This document shows positions 1-5,048 of a stretch of 5,719 nt of DNA, piece after piece. Under the pieces are notes generated by a model, which did no database searches, was not told the DNA's origin, and saw only the letters and a program-made list of their open reading frames with translations. Each line of letters opens with the position of its first letter. Within the stretch, counting starts at the first letter, position 1. The stretch comes from Bacillota bacterium (GTDB lineage Bacteria; Bacillota; Clostridia; Christensenellales; CAG-138). A program made the position numbers and the translations under genes. The DNA lies in contig JAEYHP010000133.1 of NCBI GenBank assembly GCA_023409435.1, positions 1-5,719 on the forward strand, in the 5' to 3' direction.

Positions 1-1
1 G

Positions 2-136
2 CACAACAAGGATCATCACTCCCGCCGCGGCCTTCTCAAAATGGTTGGTCAGCGCAGGGGCTTGCTGAACTACCTCAAGGATAAGGACATTGAGCGGTAC
101 AGAACGATTATCGCAAGCTTGAACCTGAGAAAATAA
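2..136 (+). CDS. rpsO: 30S ribosomal protein S15, C-terminal half (5' end outside window)
   Basis: The reading frame is open from the window edge and encodes 44 residues ending ...LNLRK. It begins with the S15 signature HNKDHHSRRGLLKMVGQRRG and continues NYLKDKDIERY, aligning without gaps to the last 44 residues of E. coli S15 (HKKDHHSRRGLL...YLKRKDVARY...LGLRR). S15 is a primary-binding small-subunit protein of about 88 residues that contacts the central domain of 16S rRNA. The His-Asp-Ser residues of the HNKDHHS stretch belong to its rRNA-binding loop. Only the distal half is present, so the start, promoter and any autoregulatory leader cannot be judged. An intrinsic terminator follows 19 nt after the stop, and pnp lies downstream, the classic rpsO-pnp pairing. 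Identification is essentially certain from the motif and context. Confidence 0.97.
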   Translation, partial: HNKDHHSRRGLLKMVGQRRGLLNYLKDKDIERYRTIIASLNLRK

Positions 137-155
137 GTGCGACGTTAAGCGGGGA

Positions 156-186
156 AAAGCGGGGAGCTTCCCCGCTTTATTTATTT
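156..186 (+). terminator. Intrinsic terminator after rpsO
   Basis: A perfect 9-bp stem joins AAAGCGGGG (156-164) to CCCCGCTTT (170-178) across a 5-nt AGCTT loop. It is followed by a T-rich tail, TTTATTTATTT. This is a textbook Rho-independent terminator closing the rpsO transcript. It implies that pnp is expressed at least partly from its own promoter. Confidence 0.9.
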
Positions 187-208
187 GCTGTGAATCCGGG
201 AAAAATAA

Positions 209-230
209 TGCCATATTCCGCGCTATGGCA
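209..230 (+). repeat. Inverted repeat in rpsO-pnp intergenic region
   Basis: TGCCATA (209-215) and TATGGCA (224-230) form a perfect 7-bp inverted repeat around an 8-nt spacer. No T-tract follows, so it is not a terminator. It could be a protein-binding site or the first hairpin of a long pnp leader. Its function is unknown. Confidence 0.5.
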
Positions 231-257
231 CGAATCCTTCAAGAATCCGCGTTATCG

Positions 258-293
258 GGCGAAAAGGGCGGAGCAGGAACCGCTTTCTTCGCC
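258..293 (+). other. Putative hairpin upstream of pnp
   Basis: The arm GGCGAAAAGGGCG (258-270) can pair with CGCTTTCTTCGCC (281-293) across a 10-nt loop. This gives 12 of 13 positions paired, two of them G-U, with one A-C mismatch at 264/287. No T-tract follows directly. It lies upstream of the best pnp promoter, so it would be in RNA only if transcription enters from rpsO or from a promoter not recognised here. By analogy with the E. coli pnp leader, where a hairpin is cut by RNase III and PNPase then represses its own synthesis, it could be an autoregulatory element. That role is inference. Confidence 0.45.
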
Positions 294-339
294 GTATTCG
301 CGGTACTGCTATTTTTTTGTGGTACGCTTTGCCTTCGCG

Positions 340-348
340 TGCTATACT
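340..348 (+). promoter_or_regulatory. Extended -10 promoter for pnp
   Basis: TGC-TATACT at 340-348 matches the extended -10 consensus TGN-TATAAT at all positions but one. The hexamer at the expected -35 position (about 320-325, TGGTAC) is poor. This is tolerated in extended -10 promoters recognised by the vegetative sigma factor. Transcription would start near 355, giving a leader of about 40 nt before the pnp start at 396. Confidence 0.6.
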
Positions 349-380
349 AGTTTGGTAGAAAAAAAGAAAGAAGTAAAATG

Positions 381-386
381 AAGGAG
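381..386 (+). promoter_or_regulatory. Shine-Dalgarno that decides the pnp start
   Basis: AAGGAG sits 9 nt upstream of the ATG at 396. The alternative in-frame ATG at 378 directly abuts this motif and has only a diffuse purine run (AAAGAAAGAAG) before it. The SD therefore supports the start at 396. Confidence 0.8.
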
Positions 387-395
387 CTATTTTCA

Positions 396-2489
396 ATGCA
401 CAGAACGTTTGAAATGCAGCTTGGCGGCAGGACGCTTGTCGTCGAAACCGGAAAGTACGCCGAGCAGGCGGGAGGGTCCTGCCTTGTTCGCTGTGGCGAC
501 ACTGCCGTAATGACTTGCGCAACGGTAGCAAAAACTGCCCGTGCCGGCGTAGATTTCCTGCCGTTGAGCGTTGAGTTTGAAGAAAAATTGTATGCGGTGG
601 GCAAAATCCCCGGCGGATTTATCAAAAGGGAAGGCCGCCCCACCGAAAAAGCCATACTGACCTCCCGTCTCATAGACAGGCCCATCCGACCGCTATTCCC
701 CAAAGGGTTTTATAGAGATGTACAGGTGATCGCCACCGTCCTTTCGGTGGAACAGGACGTACAGCCCGACGTATTGGGCATGATCGGTTCCTCCATAGCG
801 CTCTCCATCAGCGATGCGCCCTTCACGGGACCCACCGGTTCCGTCAACGTGGGTTATGTGGATGGTGAATTTGTCCTGAATCCGGATTGCGCACAGCGCG
901 AAAAAAGCCGCATGAACCTCACCGTCGCAGGCACCCGCGACGCGGTCATGATGGTGGAGGCCGGCGCAACCGAAGTGACGGAAAAAGAAATGCTCGACGC
1001 CATACTCTTTGCGCACGGGCACATCAAGGAAATCGTCAAGTTCATTGAAGGCATTGCGGCGGAAGTCGGCGTGCCCAAGATGGAAGTTGAAATCTATCAT
1101 CCCGATGATACCCTCACCGAAAAGGTCCGCGCCGCCGCTTTTGATAAAGTCGTTTGGTCATTGGATACATTCGACCGAAAAGAGCGCGAAGTGCGCTCCA
1201 ACAAGGTCAAGGAAGAAAGCATCGCCGCGTTTGCGGAAGAATACCCCGGCAGCGCGGGCGATATCGACGCCATTCTCTACAACCTCACCAAAGAGGTCGT
1301 ACGCGATAAGATCATCAACAAGGGCATCCGTCCGGACGGCCGCAAGCATGACGAGATACGCCCCATCTGGAGCGAGGTCGGCATTTTGGCGCGTACGCAC
1401 GGCAGCGCGGTGTTCACCCGCGGCCAGACCCAGGTGATGACAATCACGACCTTGGGTACCATAGGCGAAGCGCAGATACTCGACGGCATCACGCTTGAAG
1501 AAAACAAGCGCTACATGCACCAGTACAACATGCCGCCGTACAGCACAGGCGAAGCCAAGATGATGCGCGGCCCCGGCCGCCGCGAAATCGGCCACGGCGC
1601 ATTGGCTGAGCGCGCGCTCGAACCCGTGCTCCCCAGCGAAGAAGAATTCCCGTACTGCATGCGCCTTGTTTCCGAGGTCATCAGCTCCAACGGCAGCACG
1701 TCCCAGGCTTCCATCTGCGCAAGCACCATGTCTTTGATGGATGCGGGCGTTCCCATCAAGAAGCCGGTAGCGGGCGTCGCCATGGGCCTTATTAAGGACG
1801 ACGCAAACGGCAATATCGCCATTCTGACGGACATCCAGGGCCTGGAAGACTTCCTTGGCGACATGGACTTCAAGGTCGCGGGTACAAGGGACGGCATCAC
1901 CGCCATCCAGATGGATATCAAGATCAAGGGCATCAGTGAGGAAATCCTTACCCGCGCGCTGGAGCAGGCCCGCGTAGGCCGCCTGTTCATATTGGGCAAG
2001 ATGCTTGAAACCCTGCCCGAACCCCGTGCCGAGCTTTCCCGCTTTGCGCCGCGTATCCTCTCCTTCTCCATCAATCCGGATAAGATCCGCGATGTCATCG
2101 GCTCGGGCGGCAAGACAATCAACAAGATCATCGCCGATACCGGCGTAAAGATCGATATCGAAGACGACGGCCGCGTGTTCATCGCCTCCCCGGATGCGGA
2201 CGCCGCGGATGAAGCCAAGCGCATCATCATGGGCATCGTCAAGGATATCGAGGTAGGCGACGTATTCCTGGGCAAGGTTGTGCGCATCATGCCGTTCGGC
2301 GCGTTCGTCAACCTGACCCCCGGCAAGGACGGCCTTGTTCACATCTCCAAGCTCGCCAACCGCCGCGTGGAGAAGGTGGAGGACGTCGTCAACATCGGGG
2401 ATGAAATACTCGTGCGCGTCGTAGAAATCGACAAGCAGGGTAAAATCAATCTCACCCGCAAGGGCCTCCTGCCGGAAGACCAGGAGTAA
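396..2489 (+). CDS. pnp: Polyribonucleotide nucleotidyltransferase (PNPase)
   Basis: This 697-residue cytoplasmic enzyme degrades RNA 3'-to-5' by phosphorolysis, releasing nucleoside diphosphates, and can run in reverse to add tails. It works as a ring-shaped trimer. Domain order is complete: RNase PH 1 (about 1-140, with REGRPTEK and LIDRPIRPLFP), a helical linker domain (about 235-310), RNase PH 2 (about 315-540, with MRGPGRREIGHG), KH (about 551-611, with GSGGK at 569-573) and S1 (about 619-690). The catalytic metal-binding set equivalent to E. coli D486, D492 and K494 is intact as D485, D491 and K493 in the LEDFLGDMDFK segment. The start at 396 (MHRTFEMQ) matches the usual PNPase N-terminus and the SD at 381. 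An in-frame ATG six codons upstream would add MKELFS and is disfavoured. The protein ends shortly after S1. It lies between the rpsO terminator and a GC-rich hairpin and has its own promoter. Confidence 0.98.
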   Translation: MHRTFEMQLGGRTLVVETGKYAEQAGGSCLVRCGDTAVMTCATVAKTARAGVDFLPLSVEFEEKLYAVGKIPGGFIKREGRPTEKAILTSRLIDRPIRPLFPKGFYRDVQVIATVLSVEQDVQPDVLGMIGSSIALSISDAPFTGPTGSVNVGYVDGEFVLNPDCAQREKSRMNLTVAGTRDAVMMVEAGATEVTEKEMLDAILFAHGHIKEIVKFIEGIAAEVGVPKMEVEIYHPDDTLTEKVRAAAFDKVVWSLDTFDRKEREVRSNKVKEESIAAFAEEYPGSAGDIDAILYNLTKEVVRDKIINKGIRPDGRKHDEIRPIWSEVGILARTHGSAVFTRGQTQVMTITTLGTIGEAQILDGITLEENKRYMHQYNMPPYSTGEAKMMRGPGRREIGHGALAERALEPVLPSEEEFPYCMRLVSEVISSNGSTSQASICASTMSLMDAGVPIKKPVAGVAMGLIKDDANGNIAILTDIQGLEDFLGDMDFKVAGTRDGITAIQMDIKIKGISEEILTRALEQARVGRLFILGKMLETLPEPRAELSRFAPRILSFSINPDKIRDVIGSGGKTINKIIADTGVKIDIEDDGRVFIASPDADAADEAKRIIMGIVKDIEVGDVFLGKVVRIMPFGAFVNLTPGKDGLVHISKLANRRVEKVEDVVNIGDEILVRVVEIDKQGKINLTRKGLLPEDQE

Positions 2490-2519
2490 CTCTTGTTCGG
2501 CAACCAACTTTAAATAAAG

Positions 2520-2549
2520 AAGGGGCGGGGCGGCCTGGCCCTGCCCCTT
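2520..2549 (+). terminator. GC-rich hairpin terminator after pnp, weak U-tract
   Basis: AAGGGGCGGGGC (2520-2531) pairs with 2538-2549 (GCCCTGCCCCTT) over 12 bp, with one G-U, across a 6-nt loop. It starts 31 nt past the pnp stop. The stem is very strong, but the downstream tract is only TTTGACGTTT, so termination may be incomplete. It could also act as a 3'-end stabiliser of the pnp message. Confidence 0.7.
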
Positions 2550-2568
2550 TGACGTTTAATGGCTTAGT

Positions 2569-2598
2569 GACATCCTCCTTATGTGGGCGGCATATACT
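2569..2598 (+). promoter_or_regulatory. Candidate promoter for ylxY operon (sigma-E-like)
   Basis: CATATACT (2591-2598) matches 7 of 8 positions of the sporulation sigma-E -10 consensus CATACAnT. GACATCCT (2569-2576) lies 14 bp upstream and matches 5 of 8 positions of the -35 consensus G(T/G)CATATT. The spacing fits that factor. A vegetative reading is also possible: TATACT at 2593 with GTGACA at 2567, but its 20-bp spacer is longer than optimal. Transcription would begin near 2605, leaving a very short leader with the SD at 2613. Sigma assignment is an inference, helped by the sporulation association of the YlxY family. Confidence 0.45.
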
Positions 2599-2620
2599 AT
2601 AACAGCGCCCAAAAGGAGGA
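2573..2620 (+). promoter_or_regulatory. Hairpin that would sequester the ylxY Shine-Dalgarno
   Basis: The outer stem TCCTCCTT (2573-2580) pairs with AAGGAGGA (2613-2620), which covers the whole ylxY SD. The inner stem TGGGCG (2584-2589) pairs with CGCCCA (2606-2611). The two stems (8 and 6 bp, no mismatches) are separated by a 3-by-1-nt internal loop. The 16-nt apical loop (2590-2605) carries the candidate promoter -10. RNA reading through from pnp would fold this way and hide the ribosome-binding site. RNA starting near 2605 would lack the 5' arms. The pairing is seen in the sequence; the regulatory role is inferred. Confidence 0.55.
2613..2619 (+). promoter_or_regulatory. Shine-Dalgarno of ylxY-like gene
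   Basis: AAGGAGG lies 8 nt before the ATG at 2628. It rules out the in-frame ATG at 2583, which has no SD and would place the SD inside the coding region. Confidence 0.85.
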
Positions 2621-2627
2621 AAAAGCG

Positions 2628-3347
2628 ATGCGGTGGTTGTATAAAAAAGGAAGAACGATCGTCAATATCCTTCTGACCGCGCTGATGGTTGCGCTTTATA
2701 TTGCGACCACAACGCCCGTGGCGCAGTCCGCCATGAGCGAACTGTACAACAGCCCCGTCTACAGGGGGCATGGGAAGGGCGTTATTGCCCTGGAGTGCGC
2801 TGTCAGCTGGAATGCGAAAGCACTGCCCGAGCTTTTGAGCCTACTCAAGGAGCGGGGCGTTAAAATTACGTTCTTTGTCAGCGGCGACTGGGCACAGAAC
2901 AACAAAGAGCTGCTTGTCCAAATCGCGCAGGACGGCCATGAGATCGGCACCATGGGGCAGCTTCCCATGCGGGATGGCAGCCCGGAAGAAGTGGTGGCTG
3001 ACATTGCGCGTTCCGTTGAAGCGATCCAAGCCGTCTCCGGCGTTGAGCCGAAGCTTTACTATTCCGGTATGCGCCGCCTTAATAGCTCCACGCGCGCGGC
3101 CAACCGGCTGGGGCTTACGCATGTGTTATGCACGGTGGACCTGCTTTCGGGCAGGGGAAAAGCCGAGGATATTCTGCTGCGTGCATTGGATGCGCCCTTT
3201 GATGGAAGCATATTGCTTATACAGCCTACGGCGGAAGCCGTAAAGGCGTTGCCCGCCTGCATCAGCGGGCTAGAGCAGCGGGGGTTTCGCATCGTGCCTG
3301 TAACGGAAACCCTTGGCGAGCACACACAAAAGGAAGTACGCGTATGA
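2628..3347 (+). CDS. ylxY: YlxY-like membrane-anchored polysaccharide deacetylase-family protein, probably catalytically inactive
   Basis: The 239-residue protein has a basic N-terminus and one hydrophobic segment (about 10-32), so it is probably anchored with its domain outside the membrane. A NodB/polysaccharide-deacetylase fold follows: VIALECAVSW (52-61), GVKITFFVSGDWA (77-89), GHEIG (103-107), GSILLIQPT (193-201) and RGFRIVPVTE (218-227). Position between pnp and an M16 peptidase matches B. subtilis ylxY, a family annotated as sporulation-associated. The catalytic features are lost. The TFD motif reads ECA, so its Asp becomes A58. The two metal His of the HxxxH motif become M109 and P113. 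The RPPYG motif reads YSGMR (145-149). The motif-5 His becomes Q199. The fold landmarks persist, so the gene looks maintained rather than decayed. A structural or binding role is likelier than deacetylation. It overlaps the next gene by 4 nt. Family call is firm; orthology to ylxY rests mainly on context. Confidence 0.82.
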   Translation: MRWLYKKGRTIVNILLTALMVALYIATTTPVAQSAMSELYNSPVYRGHGKGVIALECAVSWNAKALPELLSLLKERGVKITFFVSGDWAQNNKELLVQIAQDGHEIGTMGQLPMRDGSPEEVVADIARSVEAIQAVSGVEPKLYYSGMRRLNSSTRAANRLGLTHVLCTVDLLSGRGKAEDILLRALDAPFDGSILLIQPTAEAVKALPACISGLEQRGFRIVPVTETLGEHTQKEVRV

Positions 3348-4606
3348 TCATTCAGGAAACGTTGGAAAACGGGATTCGCGTTGTTGGCGAAACCATGGAA
3401 AAGGTCCGCTCCTGCGCCATTGGCGTTTGGGTTGGGACAGGCTCCGCGTTCGAGCGGGAAAACGAGGGCGGCGCCTCGCATTTTATTGAACACATGCTCT
3501 TCAAGGGCACAAGTACGCGCACGGCGCAGGATATCGCGGCCGAGATGGACAGCGTCGGAGGCAACATCAATGCGTTCACCTCCAAGGAGTGCACCTGCTT
3601 TTACGCCAAGGTGCTTGATGAGAACCTGGATACCGCCGTGGACGTTCTTTCCGATCTCGTGCTCAATTCTACATTCGACCCGGAAGAGCTTAAAAAAGAG
3701 CAGGGCGTCATCTGCGAGGAAATTTTAATGACGCAGGACAGCCCCGAAGACCTTGCGCACGAGTCCATCGCACAGCTTTACTATGATAACGATCCTCTCG
3801 CAAGGCCCATACTCGGCACCGAACAGAGCGTGCGCGCCTTTACGCGGGAAAGCCTGTTTGACTATATGCACCGTCAGTATGTACCCGAACGCATTGTGAT
3901 TTCTGCAGCCGGGCATTTGGAGGAGGACAAGCTCCTAACTCTTGTGCGCGAAAAGTTTTCTAAAATGAAAAAAGGGGATGCGCATCCGTTTGGGCAAAAC
4001 AAGGCGCCGGGCGGCAAGCGATTTCGCCCAGTGGAGAAGGATATTGAGCAGATCCACATCTGCATGGCGATGCCGGGTACGGCGCTGGACGCGGAGGATC
4101 AGTATCCGCTCTTTGTATTGAGTAACGTTTTAGGCGGCAGCATGAGTTCCCGCCTTTTCCAGAAGATCCGCGAGCAGCGCGGCATGGCGTATTCCATCTA
4201 TTCCTATCCCACCTGCTACCGCAGCACCGGCAGTTTTTCCTTCTATGCGGGCACGGGCGAACAGCAGGCGGTGGAGGTAATCCGTCTGATGCGGGAGGAG
4301 ATGGAGAACGTCATCAAAAACGGCATCACAGAAAAGGAATTCAAACGCAGCAAGGATCAGTTAAAGGGCAGCTATCTGCTTTCCCAGGAGGGTACCTCCA
4401 GCCGCATGAACGCGCTTGGGAAAACGGCCTTGCTCCAGAACAAGCTTTACAACGAGCAGGAAACCTACGACCGGATCGAAAACGTTACCATAGAGGATGT
4501 CGAACGCATACTGCCTATGGTTTTGGATATTGAAAATACCGCCACCGTTTGCGTTGGCAGGATCAAAAAGCGCGAGCAGGAGATTAAGGAATTGCTTGAG
4601 CTCTAA
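3344..4606 (+). CDS. mlpA: M16 family zinc peptidase (MlpA/YmxG type)
   Basis: The 420-residue protein belongs to the pitrilysin/mitochondrial-processing-peptidase family of zinc endopeptidases. The inverted zinc motif HFIEH is at 46-50, giving metal ligands H46 and H50 and catalytic E49. The distal Glu lies in the KKEQGVICEEI segment, with E126 at the spacing seen in yeast MPP-beta (75 residues after the motif) and the conserved E119 seven residues before it. The GGNINAFTSKECTCFY stretch (72-87) is a typical active-site-domain block. The second, non-catalytic domain carries LGGSMSSRLFQKIREQRGMAYS (263-284). About 420 residues is the usual length of this single-chain, two-domain group. The ATG overlaps the ylxY stop (ATGA), with a weak AGGAAG upstream, suggesting translational coupling. 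B. subtilis mlpA sits at the same place and has been linked to control of extracellular protease production. The substrate here is unknown. No signal peptide is seen, so it is probably cytoplasmic. Confidence 0.92.
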   Translation: MIIQETLENGIRVVGETMEKVRSCAIGVWVGTGSAFERENEGGASHFIEHMLFKGTSTRTAQDIAAEMDSVGGNINAFTSKECTCFYAKVLDENLDTAVDVLSDLVLNSTFDPEELKKEQGVICEEILMTQDSPEDLAHESIAQLYYDNDPLARPILGTEQSVRAFTRESLFDYMHRQYVPERIVISAAGHLEEDKLLTLVREKFSKMKKGDAHPFGQNKAPGGKRFRPVEKDIEQIHICMAMPGTALDAEDQYPLFVLSNVLGGSMSSRLFQKIREQRGMAYSIYSYPTCYRSTGSFSFYAGTGEQQAVEVIRLMREEMENVIKNGITEKEFKRSKDQLKGSYLLSQEGTSSRMNALGKTALLQNKLYNEQETYDRIENVTIEDVERILPMVLDIENTATVCVGRIKKREQEIKELLEL

Positions 4607-4621
4607 CGAATAGTTGACCAT

Positions 4622-4628
4622 AAGGAGG
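4622..4628 (+). promoter_or_regulatory. Shine-Dalgarno selecting a UUG start for the dUTPase
   Basis: AAGGAGG is followed after 9 nt by TTG at 4638, in frame with the dUTPase. The in-frame TTG at 4629 abuts the SD and the one at 4614 precedes it, so neither can use it. No ATG is available near the start of the frame. Confidence 0.75.
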
Positions 4629-4637
4629 TTGGGGGAT

Positions 4638-5006
4638 TTGGACAAGCTTGACGAACTGTTTCAGCTGCAAAAGGAATTGGATGACGAGATCATCTCGCGC
4701 CGCGAGCTTTCGGATATTCCGATGGAGCAGTGGGTGCAAAAGGATATTTTAGCCATCATATCCGAGCTTGGAGAGGTGCTTGACGAGGTCAATTTCAAGT
4801 GGTGGAAAAACCCAAAGGAAATTGATGCCGCCGCCCTGTCCGAAGAGTTGGTGGACGTGCTGCACTTTTTCTTAAGCATGTGCATCCATGCGGGGCTTGA
4901 CGCGGATACGCTCCACCGCATCTATGTGGAGAAGAACAAGGAAAACATCAACAGGCAGCTTGGCCGCTCAAAAAAGCCGGGGTATTTCTTTAAGGAAGGC
5001 AATTAA
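4638..5006 (+). CDS. dUTP diphosphatase, all-alpha dimeric (dUTPase_2/MazG-like) type
   Basis: The 122-residue protein hydrolyses dUTP to dUMP and pyrophosphate if the family call is right, keeping uracil out of DNA and feeding thymidylate synthesis. It shows the all-alpha NTP-pyrophosphatase metal signature ExxE...ExxD: E43-LG-E46 and E70-LV-D73, the latter in SEELVDVLHFFLSM. Between them lies an aromatic, basic segment, NFKWWKNPKEID (52-63), typical of dimeric dUTPases. A second helical block, YVEKNKENINRQ, follows. It is unrelated in fold to the trimeric beta-barrel dUTPases. The start is the UUG at 4638, chosen by the SD at 4622. It lies 31 nt after mlpA with no terminator, so it is probably cotranscribed. 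A broader MazG-type nucleotide pyrophosphohydrolase with another substrate is the main alternative. No damage is seen. Confidence 0.78.
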   Translation: MDKLDELFQLQKELDDEIISRRELSDIPMEQWVQKDILAIISELGEVLDEVNFKWWKNPKEIDAAALSEELVDVLHFFLSMCIHAGLDADTLHRIYVEKNKENINRQLGRSKKPGYFFKEGN

Positions 5007-5048
5007 GTCTTGAAATGAAGGCTTGAACCCGGCCGCTAGGAGGGAAAC

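Noticed and set aside
185..217. Possible vegetative promoter TTGCTG ... CATATT or AATAAT upstream of the leader repeats
   Set aside because: The spacings (21 or 13 bp) do not fit and the hexamer matches are mediocre.
192..248. Three copies of GAATCC at 192, 232 and 243
   Set aside because: The hexamer is short, the spacing is irregular and no flanking sequence is shared. This is compatible with chance.
190..381. Possible 63-codon leader peptide before pnp on the + strand
   Set aside because: It begins with GTG right after the terminator tail with no SD, has no recognisable motif, and runs through the inverted repeats and promoter. It is more likely non-coding.
1511..2326. Second long - strand frame (271 codons)
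   Set aside because: It is also antisense to pnp, and its Met/Ser/Arg-rich composition is typical of a shadow frame.
1158..2507. Long open frame on the - strand (449 codons)
   Set aside because: It is exactly antisense to pnp, whose domains and catalytic residues are unmistakable. The translated product has no recognisable motif and is a codon-bias shadow of a GC-rich gene.
5007..5048. Possible promoter or terminator between the dUTPase and the HlyD-like gene
   Set aside because: Only a short near-repeat (TCTTGAA/GCTTGAA) is seen, with no convincing -10 box, hairpin or T-tract. Cotranscription is simpler.
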